A stretch of 64,000 nucleotides of DNA from Xanthostigma xanthostigma (lineage: Eukaryota > Arthropoda > Insecta > Raphidioptera > Raphidiidae): positions 44,981,201 through 45,045,200 of the forward strand of contig OY754470.1 of assembly GCA_963575645.1 (NCBI GenBank), in the 5' to 3' direction. Numbering within the stretch: position 1 is the stretch's first letter; each line of letters begins with the position of its first letter. Both the position numbers and the translations under genes were made by a program. This document shows, piece after piece, positions 10,886 to 21,320 of this stretch. The notes under the pieces were generated by a model that worked only from the letters and a program-made list of their open reading frames with translations, was not told where the DNA came from and searched no databases.

Positions 10886-11474
10886 ATGCTGCATTATTGA
10901 TTGTAATAAAGCATCGTACAATAGCTAATACTATTGAACTATTTGATCACAGTTTTTATTAAACTTTAAATTTTCTTTTTTCACATTTGGTTTGAAAGTT
11001 TGATGTTGCACATTAATCTTAATTTTAATTCACTTTTTACTAGTTGTCCCATTCGACATAATGTATTAAAAGTGGCAGTGGGTTTGCGCTAGAAGTCGTC
11101 GACTTTGATGTTGCACATAGCGAATAAATTCTATTCTTTTTCAACTGCTGTAAGCACTTTAAATGCGACTAATTTTGTTTGAACTATACGAACATTACAA
11201 TATTTTATCTGAACATTAAAACAGTTGGAGACAACCTACGTATATATATATTTATTTGACCATATTCAGCTCAGCGTGAAATTATTTTTATAAAACTGGG
11301 AGATTATTCAACAAAGTGAGTTATTTTGTTTTGTTTGCATATCCGTTCCATGGCGACTTTTGACTATTCTAGCTTTAGCCAATCACAGATGCATTGAATT
11401 CAATTTATTTCCCACTATCTGAATTACTTACAATCATTTTTAAAAAGGGAATTGAGAGCAAGTGTGGCTGTGAT
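10886..11474. other. Nothing recognised
   Basis: AT-rich unique sequence. A 14-nt inverted match to 10766-10779 (ATTCGCTATGTGCA) lies near 11113. Confidence 0.4.
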
Positions 11475-11740
11475 CAGTGGCGTAACACCTGAGGCCCGTG
11501 GCAAATTCATCGGATGGGGGCCCCTCCCTTAATATAAAAAAGCTTCACGTTGTAGTTTCATCTTTATAAATCATGGAGTAAAGTAGATATTTGTAAAATC
11601 ATTTCGTGTGCATGTTGAGTTAATACCTAACTTAAATTGACTAAATACAAAATTAATATTTTTAGCAAATTTTTAAATAAATGTTCTCTCTTTCAAGCCG
11701 GGGACCCCCTCAGATCAGGGGCCCGTGAACGCCTTTCAAC
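11475..11740 (+). mobile_element. Possible hAT-like element, one end only
   Basis: CAGTGGCGTAACACCTGAGG with GGCCC blocks at both sides (GGGGGCCCCTCC and CAGGGGCCCGTG) resembles hAT-type MITEs. The right boundary and a target duplication were not found. Confidence 0.3.
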
Positions 11741-11968
11741 AACTTTTTGAGGACAACTGTCTGAAAATAGAAGCACACCTCCCCCTTCCCTTCTGCTGTA
11801 CTAACAACATAGTAGCTTTTTTTAATTCATAAAATCTAGTCTAGAGGGACCCAGAGCCCTAAAAAAGATAGTCGTATACTATAAAAACCGATCGTACAAC
11901 GTTGTGCTTTGGTAGGTGAGAGGTATAGTGGCTAAGGGTCGTAAGTTCTGTCTATCTATAAATAAATA

Positions 11969-12120
11969 TGTGTAGGCTTTCACGGCCGGTGCTGTTTCAA
12001 ATCTTCTTGGTTTCCAGGCTTGTATGCCGTGGTCCATTGGTATTACTACCTGACGTTTCGTCTACAACTGCGGTAGACATTATCAAAGGCGATGTGGTAG
12101 CGGGCAAAGTTTCCTTCTAG
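11969..12120 (-). mobile_element. Penelope-like element terminus with ribozyme-like hairpin
   Basis: The plus strand reads GTAGGCTTTCACGGCCGG, then TTTCCAGGCTTGTATGCCG, then TGACGTTTCGTCTAC. On the minus strand this ends TTGATAAT, a 6-bp stem GTCTAC/GTAGAC, then GAAACGTCA. The arrangement resembles the hammerhead-like terminal motif of Penelope-like elements, but the CUGAUGA core is degraded. No coding part remains. Confidence 0.5.
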
Positions 12121-12224
12121 GTTGCTCACAGGTAAGTGTGTCGACAAGTGTGGTACTCCCGTCTTTTATAGTCAACGTGCTCGTGTTCTCTACTCGGTCG
12201 TAGAATGCTCTTCTGTGACACTAA

Positions 12225-12684
12225 AGGCCATTGCACACGATATTGAAACACTGATAGAGACACTGCTTGTACTTCTGCTGGCCTGCAGGCTGGGTATGAG
12301 GCTGGAAATGTCGTCACTGCGGGCTTGCCTGCTAGCTTACAAGATAGATGTTAAAATTAGAACAGGAGCTATTTTTCTTGCTAGGTCGTCTGCTTGCTCT
12401 GAGCAAGAACCAATCAGGAAACTGTATCTTGGCACGTGGGCGATATGAATAAACGTCCACAAACCAACCTGGTGTCATTCTGCACAGAGTCAGACAACGG
12501 AGACGTTTTGCTCTGTGTTTATATTTGAACTGTCACTGCGCGCGCACCAGATCTATCTACAATACAAGCTTGAAAAGACGTCTCGTGTGAAGCGAGCAGT
12601 GAGCACATAAGAGCAATCAAGAAAACTAGTAGTCAAATCTAGCATGGAATCTACCGCCAAATCAAGTCTCGTGTGTAGCGGCCT
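12225..12684 (-). mobile_element. Harbinger-like MITE, copy 2
   Basis: Ends AGGCCATTGCACACGA and AGGCCGCTACACACGA (reverse complement) are inverted, flanked by TAA at 12222-12224 and 12685-12687. At 460 bp it has no transposase. The interior matches 3810-4100 in reverse. The 3-bp TAA duplication and these ends fit PIF/Harbinger. Confidence 0.65.
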
Positions 12685-12938
12685 TAACCTATAAAAATTA
12701 ATAAATCCGATCAATACCGTAACATTCACAGAGTAATTTTTTACAAGCGGGAATTTTAATTGCGCGTCGTATTTTGCAGCGTCGCATGAAGCGGTTTTAG
12801 GTTATCGTGGTCTTACAATATACAAGTAAAATAAACAATGTGCCATCTTTAGCTGGGAACAATGTTATTTAACTTTTTTTGCTAGACGTGTTATTCTAAG
12901 TCTTATCTCGGAAGGTTTTTGTGTAATTGTGAAAAAAA

Positions 12939-13067
12939 ATGTCACGCCGCCGAAAGAAGAATAAAAACAAAAATGAATTGGAGGACCGTCAGCCGGAGAC
13001 CACTAATGTTATATCCACGCATATTATCGTGAATGTACTCCTACTGATACACTCTGCTGTTGTTTAA
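12939..13067 (+). CDS. Small open frame with basic N-terminus, unknown
   Basis: An ATG in an A-rich context (AAAAAAAATGTC) starts 42 codons ending TAA at 13065. The first half is very basic (MSRRRKKNKNKNELEDRQPE), followed by a hydrophobic stretch (HIIVNVLLLIHSAVV). It lies in unique sequence between two transposons. It could be a first coding exon, but no good donor was found. It could equally be chance. Confidence 0.18.
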   Translation: MSRRRKKNKNKNELEDRQPETTNVISTHIIVNVLLLIHSAVV

Positions 13068-13128
13068 CGCATAGCAGTGGTGTGCTATGAAATTTCAAAC
13101 CGGTGGATCTGAAAGCATGAAAGGACCC

Positions 13129-13640
13129 CGCACAAACCTTATGGGATTTGGTTCTCGGTTAAATTGATCGGAAATGGTTTTATTTTATAGTTTAAAGGTC
13201 ACTAAGAAAAAGTGTCCATGGGCGCATAGCCTATAAAAATCAATAGATTTTTAGCCACAGATATATGTTTAGCGAGATTTTAGATGTAAGGATATCCATT
13301 GAATTCATAATCTTAAAAAATCCTAAGCTCTAGAAATACGTTTTCAAGTGCACTGAATCTGAATTTGACAATTTTGTTTTATACAGGGTGACACTTTCCA
13401 ACGTTACCTAGTCTTCGACTATTTTTCTATTTCCAAAAAAAGCACAAAAATTGAACATGGAACATGTTTGTGAATTCAATGGATATCCCTATATCTAAAA
13501 TCTCGCTAAACATCACTGTAGCTAAAAAACTATGGGGTTTTAGACTATACGCCCATGGACACTTCTTCTTAGTGACCTTTAAACTATACAATAAAACTAT
13601 TTTTTATTAATTTAACCGAGACGTAACTGTAGGTTGCGCG
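13129..13640. mobile_element. Foldback element with AGGACCCCGCAC end
   Basis: Arms of about 150 bp (13153-13307 and 13471-13621) are imperfect inverted repeats: CTCGGTTAAATT against AATTTAACCGAG outside, GATATCCATTGAATTCA against its complement inside, with a loop of about 163 bp. The outer AAAGGACCCCGCAC...CTCGGTTAAA block is shared with the big palindrome at 26650, so both belong to one group. Non-coding. Confidence 0.6.
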
Positions 13641-15023
13641 TTATGCATCAACCAATTTCTTTATATTTGATTACTAGAAAAAAAACCGCTGAACCGATTT
13701 AAGTAAAAATGATATGAGATCATTCCGACATCTTCCTGAATAAAACAGAGTCGAACTTATTCAAATATGTTCAACAATAAATATAAATATTTAAGCGTCG
13801 AACTGAGGACATCAACCTTTTTGGAAAGTCGGAACGTGAGCAAAGACGCTGGTAAAGCCTAGTATGTGTGTAAATCTAAAACAAAGCTGTTATGATCGTC
13901 AACAATTCTTTCCGTGCTTTGATGTATTGTTATTGTTGCGTGTTGTTGATCAATAAAATAATATTTTACGGCTCGATACAAATTAAGTTTCCTTTATAGA
14001 GAGGGACATCTGGTCTTAAAACGCCGTGCTAAAGCGTCGATGGAAACGGTCACCTCATAATATTGTAGTTACACGCGTATAGGGGAAAACGAAGTCAAGT
14101 GGATTTCCGGCATAATTGCAAAGCGAGAGTAGAATTACATTTCCTATCCTACTTGAAAAGTTATCGGAAAATATCATGGAAACGCACACTGAAGTTTTTA
14201 ACACTTCTATGAATTTTCATTCCACTAACGTCTCTCATTTTATGAGGTCTGTGTTTGTCAGGATTTCAAATATTACGCTGGCCTTTGGCGAGGAAAAGTG
14301 TTGGTTTCATTTATCCTTTTACAATATCGTTTAGTTAACAACTTTTATGTGTTCGCATGAATAATTTCTTTGAGTTCAAGGCTGCGGTTAGCAAGATTCA
14401 GCAGATATTAACTTTTTTTCAATCGCTTTTTGCCCTTTCGAAGTAAGTTTGTTAATTTTTTTTATCTTTTGAGGTCGTAAACAGTTGCTGAGGTTTATTT
14501 GGGCTTAGCATAAATCCATATTTTGAATTTATCAATTTTTTAATGACCGAGATAGAAAAGCATTTTTGTTTGTATTCAGTCATGTAACGAACACACTTAA
14601 TTAAAAAAAGAGACTGTGTATTTTACACTACAACATAAGTAAAATGTTTCTAATTTAGGTACCTACATCTTTCTTTACTATCGTTTACGAAACACTATTA
14701 CATATACTATATGTTTCTGTTTAATTTCTATTAAAATTAAAAAGAAAAATAAGGGGGCACTGAGTAATATTTTTTCTGGAAAAGGGGTGGTAGGCCAAAT
14801 AAGTTTGGGAATCACTAGTATAGGGTATACGTGCATTGCGACACGTTCGTTACATTTTCTGTCCCAAGACTGAATTTTACTCTACCGAGCAAAATGAAGT
14901 TTGCCTTCAAAAATAATAAATTTTGGAAATTTTAACTTGATTAATACGTCAACTAAAATAAATCAGCCACATTCAAATGAAATGTGGTATATTCGTCCCA
15001 CCTTCCCCTACTTTCTTGTAGGT
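13641..15023. other. Mostly unique; exon-like fragment at 14000-14060
   Basis: A good acceptor (AATTAAGTTTCCTTTATAG) ends at 13999. It is followed by a CpG-rich plus-strand frame EGHLVLKRRAKASMETVTS and TAA at 14058-14060. The rest is AT-rich. A 70-codon open frame at 14116-14334 has no recognisable motif. Confidence 0.25.
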
Positions 15024-15031
15024 ATTAAGAT

Positions 15032-15562
15032 TAGTGATATGCCGGATATCCGTATCCGTATTCGCGGATATCCGAGGGAGAAGAAAGATCCGTATCCGTA
15101 TCCTAATTAGTTTTTGGTGGATCTTTTACGGATCTTTTATACCTTATTAATTTTCAATTCATAGATGAAATTTTATATATATATAGGTGATTGGGTAATA
15201 ATGAAAAACTCTTAAATTCCATTCAGATTATTTTTTATTTTTTAAAATCGTATTTGGCACCTTTATATTGCAAACATTTATCGTAGTGAGTACCATACTC
15301 AAAGGTACTAAAAAACTATCTTTATAATGAGATATTGCACATCGATCTTTGGAAAGAGACAATCTGTTATGAGAGTTAACTTTTAAAGAGGTCAATAACT
15401 TTTTCCCATAACATATAGTCTCTTTCCAAAGGTCGATGTGCAATATTTACCGCCGCGTACTCTAAGAAAGTTAAGATCCGTATCCGCGGATCTTGAAACC
15501 AAATATCCGTATTCAGATCCGTATCCGCGGATATACATTTTTAACGATCCGGCACATCACTA
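15032..15562. mobile_element. hAT-type MITE with perfect 8-bp duplication
   Basis: ATTAAGAT stands at 15024-15031 and 15563-15570. Inverted ends are TAGTGATATGCCGGAT and (reverse complement) TAGTGATGTGCCGGAT. Sub-terminal repeats of GGATCCGTATCCG type are numerous at both ends. Inside, ATATTGCACATCGATCTTTG and its complement form a second hairpin (15331-15452). No transposase. The 8-bp duplication and TAGTG ends identify hAT. Confidence 0.8.
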
Positions 15563-16081
15563 ATTAAGATTACCAAAGTTCTGAAATACAGTTGGCCCAG
15601 CCATAATCCGGCAGCTGTCTATCCGGCACCACTTATAATAATCCGACATGCCTTTCAGTACCTATACATACAAAATATGTGGCAAAACCAGGTTGTGACT
15701 AGCTCGCGGCACCGCGACTATTTAATAGTGTATGTAATTAGTCGGATTACAAGGTACTCCTTTTCAAAAAAGTTCTGAACTACAATAAGTCGGTGACAGT
15801 ACTCCATAATTTGACACCGCTTTGGCGAATTACTGCGTCTCACTTGTAGTAGAGGATATTTTCAGTTAATAGAGCGGCCGAGCAATGAATCAGTGTAAAG
15901 CGCATCCGTCTCACGCATGAAAACTGTGCCGCTTATAATATATAGTGAATATAAGTGCATGAATCACTGTCTAGAATTTGTGAACAGAACTCTAGATAAA
16001 AGTATAGTAAACGCGCTTATATATATTATATAGAATCGTAAACCATATCAACAGCGAATATTATACATCACGGTTTTGGGG
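15563..16081. other. Possible pogo-like end, otherwise unrecognised
   Basis: TACAGTTGGCCCAGCCATAATCCGGCA-type sequence begins near 15588 and repeats ATCCGGCA, as pogo/Tigger ends do. No right end was found. Confidence 0.3.
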
Positions 16082-16310
16082 TTTCAGCTGGAATTGGATC
16101 GTAAATGGCCAATACTATTAAGTGAAACCCATCTCAAACTACCGTACCGTTTTGGTTTCAATGACCGCACCACCGCCCTCCGAGACACTTTCAGTTTCTA
16201 CAGGCCACCGTAACAAAAATGACTACAAGGCTACGTACACATCCTGTTTGTAACATAAATATTCTACAGGAACTTGCCAAGTCATCAATTAATATTGTAA
16301 CAAATGGAGG
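16082..16310. other. CpG-rich unique island, open on both strands
   Basis: On the plus strand a frame after TAA at about 16120 gives MTAPPPSETLSVSTGHRNKN then DYKATYTSCL and TAA. On the minus strand an acceptor-like CATTTTTGTTACGGTGGCCTGTAG precedes a frame containing ETESVSEGGGAVIETKTV. Neither reading has a recognised domain. The base composition suggests an exon or regulatory element rather than repeat DNA. Confidence 0.25.
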
Positions 16311-16318
16311 AAATTATT

Positions 16319-17282
16319 GACGTGATAACGTCTTATAAATTGATGAATCACCAATCTTATAAATTGATAAAATACCGACTGCATGCACGAAAAAGTGTAA
16401 CGTAACGTTCGTAACGCGTAACGTTCCGCCTGACCCTGTGCGTGCTTTTTGCTAATTTCTCGCTCAATTTAAATCAGATCGGTTTGAAACCAGTCTTAAA
16501 CGAAAGAGGAGAACATTTTACATAGATTTCGTATAACAGAATTTGCCTAAACAGTTTTTTTATACAAATTTATATAGAAAAATAGCTGTATAAATGCAAT
16601 GTTGTCTAATGCATGGCGCGACGCGGTCGGTCGTCTTTGTTTGCCATACATGGAAATTAGAAGATAACGTATGTCTTGTCTTAACATGAAAACGGCTGCA
16701 TTTCTAATGTTTAATTCAATTTTTTGACATTAGTATTTTGTGAAATGCAACGCCTTCTAAGTTAAGTATTGGAATAACTAATTATTATTAGAACATAATA
16801 CTTTGACAGTTGCAAACGTCACTTTTGACATTTCTTATCATTCCGACACCAAGGATAAGCGGATTGAAACCAAATTTTGGGAGGATGTTTGATATGCAAA
16901 TATGAAGTGGCCTATTGTTTTTGGGGAACATCGGCGCATGCGTAAAAGAATATATCTCTTATAATGATGTTTTATATAATAATAATATAGTTTTTAAAAC
17001 GGTTTTTACTCCATCTATTTTTACTAGAAATTTTTGTAAATTTTTTGGGGAAAATCGGCGCATGTGCAAAAGAGATACATGCCATAATTGTTTTTTATAT
17101 AATAATAGTGTACTTTTTATAGTGTTTTATTATTCTACTTAATAAAATTTACCTAAATTTGAAGCGAAAGATGCAATATCATAGATTCGAATTATTATAA
17201 TTATTATATAAATTTAGGTTATTTATTACGGAATACGTTATCACGTAAAACTATCGTCCGTAAACCGACTTTACAGACAACC
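16319..17282 (+). mobile_element. GACGTGATAACG element, copy 2 (long form)
   Basis: Starts GACGTGATAACGTCTTATAA and ends TTTACAGACAACC followed by AATTTTTTT. The interior 16440-16870 matches copy 3 (20652-21314) in reverse, including GCATGGCGCGACGCGGTCGG. At 16880-17140 it holds a segment of repeat B that copy 3 lacks. Copy 3 joins GGGAGG directly to TTTAGGTTATGTATTACGG. Non-coding. Confidence 0.7.
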
Positions 17283-17454
17283 AATTTTTTTATTTACAAT
17301 AATAAACGTTTAGCAAAACAGTTGAACAAACAAACGAAAAGTACTTCTTTATAACGTAACAGAGACAAAACAACAGTTCTAAATAATAAAATAAAAGAAC
17401 AATTAACGAAGAATATAAAATCACTAATTATATACCTTATATACAACTTTGTGA

Positions 17455-17499
17455 CTTGATATTTTAATTATTGTACAGTACAATAATTAAAATATCAAG
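17455..17499. repeat. 45-nt perfect palindrome
   Basis: CTTGATATTTTAATTATTGT, then ACAGT, then the complement, centred on one A at 17477. A shorter version (TAATTATTGTACAGTACAATAATTA type) recurs at 18200-18226. Confidence 0.85.
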
Positions 17500-18440
17500 T
17501 GATTTTATTATTATTTTAACGAAAAAGTTTTTATTTTTAACAATTGAAATTTATTAGTAAGTTGCAGATGAAGTCATAATTAAATGACGAAACGAATGAT
17601 TGATAGTTCGAATGAATCCTAGGATCCAATATATGGTCTGAGAAAAAATTGGTCAACAATTTTATTTATTTGAAGAGTTCTATTCAGACGTTAATCAAAG
17701 ATTTGAATTGCCTATTTAAGGTGACCCATCATATATATTAATACGCTAAGGTTTAAGATGTTTGCCTCCCTTTTTAGAAAAACTACACAATTTCTCCACA
17801 TAAATTATATATCATTTTACAGATAATTGCTTGCTCTATACTGACATCGACAACTAAAAAATGTATTATTGCTATTGTTTTTGTAAATTAATTAAACTCT
17901 GAACAACGTCTGCCATCTGACGGCGTAACGTTAACACTTCGATCTGTCATCTGACCTTCATATTGTAAATACTGCTTACTGCCATCTGACGGGCAACGCT
18001 GAACAACGCTTTTGCTACTTGCGCCTCTATATGACAATTTTAGTAAAATATTTCTTTTACAACAAAAAGAAGAACGTTATAAGCAGTGTGCAAAATTAGA
18101 AACGAATTGAATACCTGCAATCATATTTAAAAAATAATTTTGTAAAGTAATAATTATTATACTTATTTAGTGCGAATAATTCGCACAGGTCACGCTAGTT
18201 TTAATTATTGTACAGTACAATAATTATATCAAGTGATAAAATGACATTTGATAGATTTTAACGATAAAGTTTTTATTTTTAACAATTGAATTTTATTAGA
18301 AAGTTGCTGATGAAGTCATAATTAAATGACGAAACGTCCACTTTATTATAAATTAAGTTCAATTTTATTAGCCTTTCCAGCTTCCTACGATTTATCTAAC
18401 TAATAGTGTTGAAACATTGCTTATTTTAAGGTGACCCACT
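17463..18440 (+). mobile_element. Two direct terminal-repeat-like blocks, Penelope type
   Basis: Blocks at about 17463-17731 and 18199-18440 are diverged direct repeats. Each runs palindrome, TTTTTATTTTTAACAATTGAA, AGTTGCNGATGAAGTCATAA, AAATGACGAAACG and TTTAAGGTGACCCA. The second block has CTGATGA at 18307-18313, a GTCAT/ATGAC stem, then GAAAC at 18331-18335. At 17640-17705 it also carries the ATTGGTCAACAATTTTATTT and CAGACGTTAATCAAAGATTT motifs found in the other Penelope-like copies. No protein remnant lies between the blocks. Confidence 0.5.
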
Positions 18441-18779
18441 CAATATAATTTGATTCGAACTTTGCATTTTTCTTGACCTCGACTTTTGTAACTTTACTTG
18501 GCGTTCGTCGCGCTGATGTCCACGTTCATATGTACCATTGTACATATATATATCTATATATATGCGTTATTGAGCATCCTCTAGTATTATCTTCTGAGTT
18601 GATGTCATTACTAGGATCTGTTATATAAACAACATCATTCTATCTATACGACATCTTCCTTCTTCTTCTTCTTCACATATCTACCGGCGCCTCGAGTCCT
18701 CTACTTTTCCGCCTTATTGGTTTTTTGATGCCTCTTTCATGTCTTTCTCGCGCTCTCCCTGTATACACATTTATTTTGT

Positions 18780-18930
18780 GCCCCCAGTTGCATGTACATA
18801 AATATTATACAGGCTGTTTAAGAAAACATAAGCCAGTTTCCCGTGATGGACGAACTAATTACGTATACCTACAAGTTTGTACGGAATCCTCGGTACGCGA
18901 GTCCGACTCGCACTTGACCGATTTTGTTTT
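18780..18930 (+). repeat. Lepidopteran repeat arm (family D)
   Basis: CCCGTGATGGACGAACTAAT followed by ACGGAATCCTCGGTACGCG and AGTCCGACTCGCACTTGACC is the inverse of 26227-26315. It is one of the repeats behind the lepidopteran call. A (TTC)n tract precedes it at 18656-18674. Confidence 0.65.
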
Positions 18931-19540
18931 TAAAGAGAAAGCTTCTTCTATCGTTTGTATATTCAAAAGTGTAATTATAATGTGGTATAATTTTTCAACG
19001 AGTTCATTTTTGTTTGTAGAAAACGGGATTAATCGAACACAAAAAGTAAGTAAAACCACACGTTCCATATGTATGCTTTTTAAAGATAAAGCATAATGAT
19101 TACATTTTTGTTTTAATTTGAAAACATAATAGCATCACGTACCGTAATATAAAAGATTATTACATTTGAAAATAATATTTCATTTCCAAATGGAACAATT
19201 TTTCACTAATATTTAAATATACCTACATCAAAGAGCACCAGTGTAATTATTTTTTTTTGTTTTTTTTGTCATTTGCGTTATTTTATATTTTTATAAAAAT
19301 GTCGACAAAAAATTTAAACTACAAGAACACTTTTTTACGCACTCCGCATTTGAAAAGCGTACATTTTAAATTATGAAACATACATTTGTCGGTTTTCACA
19401 ATAAAATTCAAAGCAGTATTTATTTTGAAATAATAATTGAATTTTGAAATTTTCAGTTTCAATATCAAAGGGATTTAAAATGTGTTATTTTAAATTTGAA
19501 AATTTAATTTTGAAAAATTCAAAAGAAAGATTTTAGACTA

Positions 19541-20105
19541 AGAGCCCAGACCCGCCAGACCTACGTCATGTCAGTACTGCTAAATGTACAATATTTAGTT
19601 ATAAAATATTTTTAACAAAAAAATTGAACCGACTTCAAAAAATGCACTAAAAAGTAAAAAAATAATAATTATTGTTATTTTTGGAGTCGATGTCACATCG
19701 GAATTCGAAAGTAGCAATTTAAATCTTACATGTCTCTAGTTCTCGGAATAGATTTCATTTTGGCTGACACTGACTCCAAAAATAACAATAATTATTATTT
19801 TTTACTTTTTAGTGCATATTTTGAAGTCGGTTCAATTTTTTTGTTGAAAATATTTTATTTTTCTCTTTTCAGTGTTAGATAAAGTATTGCAATGGGTAGG
19901 CCAAGTATGGCCAAGCATGCATAATATCATTGCGTACGCAGGTAAGCACGTGTTTTATATACCTTTAGAAGTTAAAACATATTATCTCTAAAAGGACCCC
20001 GCTTTCAAGCTAGCAAAGTGGCATACGTTTTTAACTAAATATTGTACATTTACTGATAAAATCTTAGCAGTTCTGAAATGACGTAGGTCTGGCGGATCTG
20101 AGATC
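19541..20105. mobile_element. Foldback element with interrupted right arm
   Basis: Left arm 19541-19695 starts GAGCCCAGACCCGCCAGACC and includes ACTAAAAAGTAAAAAAATAA. The right arm is its inverse, ending GGTCTGGCGGATCTGAGATC near 20105. Inner arms close around a loop of about 85 bp (19696-19781). The right arm is interrupted at about 19859-20031 by 173 bp without a counterpart on the left. The TGCACTAAAAAGTAAAAAATAAT core is shared with the 52962-53176 foldback. Confidence 0.65.
19873..19941 (+). CDS. Candidate 69-nt cassette exon, unknown product
   Basis: A strong acceptor (TTTTTCTCTTTTCAG) ends at 19872, and a strong donor (CAG|GTAAGC) starts at 19942. The 69 nt between them, a multiple of three, are open in exactly one frame (phase 1 in, phase 1 out), giving LDKVLQWVGQVWPSMHNIIA then YA. 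Both signals are close to consensus. Against it, the block lies inside the 173-bp interruption of a foldback arm, so it could be part of another insertion. I do not recognise the peptide. Confidence 0.28.
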
Positions 20106-20651
20106 TTGCTCTATTTTAATTAATCTATATGTACCGAGAACACACTCCATTTTTAAATGCTTTTATTTATATTTATTTACTGCCTATTTTTTGTTAAATA
20201 CTTGAAGATTTTTAAACACCAAGTACATTATATACATACAGTATTATACCCCTGTTTATAGAACGTCATCATAACCCGTCATTCTGTTGTTTCGCTTCGC
20301 TGCATTCAATTGTTACTTTCATTGTTGTGTGTGGTAGTCTTTTGTCGCGCGCGCTTTAATAAATTGATGTGAACGCGCTTCAGCTAACAACAAAATATGT
20401 ATTTTCTCAATGAAAAAGTTATTTTCTAGGAAAAAAAAGATTAAAAAAATGTTACAGTACTTTAATATAATACTTCTTTTTCATTTTTAGTTCGTAATAC
20501 AAAAGTTATTACTTTTCTCATTGCACACATCACACTAGTCTTCAGTTTTCATTTCTAAAAACAAAACAATTTATCTGACTTTGAAATAATTGTAATTACT
20601 TCCACAGGATCTTAATAATAAAAAAAAAAACTGAAAATAAAACGAATGATT
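20106..20651. other. Unique sequence, nothing firm
   Basis: A pyrimidine tract and acceptor-like TTATACCCCTGTTTATAG at 20250-20260 precede a CpG-containing block (20262-20400) that is open in two frames, one of them leucine/valine-rich. No motif was recognised. Confidence 0.25.
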
Positions 20652-21314
20652 GGTTGTCTGTAAAGTCGGTTTACGGACGATAGTTTTACGTGATAACGTA
20701 TTCCGTAATACATAACCTAAACCTCCCAAAATTTGGTTTCAATCCGCTTATCCTTGGTGTCGGAATGATAAGAAATGTCAAAAGTGACGTTTGCAACTGT
20801 CAAAGTATTATGTTCTAATAATAATTAGTTATTCCAATATTTAACTTAGAAGGCGTTGCATTTCACAAAATACTAATGTCAAAAAATTGAATTAAACATT
20901 AGAAATGCAGCCGTTTTCATGTTAAGACAAGACATACGTTATCTTCTAATTTCCATGTACGGCAAACAAAGACGACCGACCGCGTCGCGCCATGCATTAG
21001 ACAACATTGCATTTATATTTTATACAGCTATTTTTCTATATAAATTTGTATAAAAAAACTGTTTAGGCAAATTCTGTTATACGAAATCTATGTAAAATGT
21101 TCTCCTCTTTCGTTTAAGACTGGTTTCAAACCGATCTGATTTAAATTGAGCGAGAAATTAGCAAAAAGCACGCACAGGGTCAGGCGGAACGTTACGCGTT
21201 ACGAACGTTAGGAACGTTAGGATTTAGGAACGTTACACTTTTTCGTGCATGCAGCCGGTGTTTTATCAATTTATAAGATTGGTGATTCATCAATTTATAA
21301 GACGTTATCACGTC
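20652..21314 (-). mobile_element. GACGTGATAACG element, copy 3 (medium form)
   Basis: The plus strand begins GGTTGTCTGTAAAGTCGG and ends AAGACGTTATCACGTC. It matches copy 2 in reverse but lacks copy 2's 16880-17190 segment. It contains the AACGTTAGGAACGTTAGG micro-array (21190-21238). Non-coding. Confidence 0.7.
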
Positions 21315-21320
21315 AAAAAT

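Noticed and set aside
12106-12135. CAG|GTAAGTG donor at 12131
   Set aside because: It lies at the edge of a Penelope-type terminus and leaves an 11-nt exon. Most likely chance.
12122-12448. 108-codon plus-strand open frame
   Set aside because: It lies across the Harbinger-like MITE, and the matching part of copy 1 does not preserve the frame.
18725-19096. 123-codon plus-strand open frame
   Set aside because: It runs through the lepidopteran repeat arm at 18780-18930, and its middle is translated repeat sequence.
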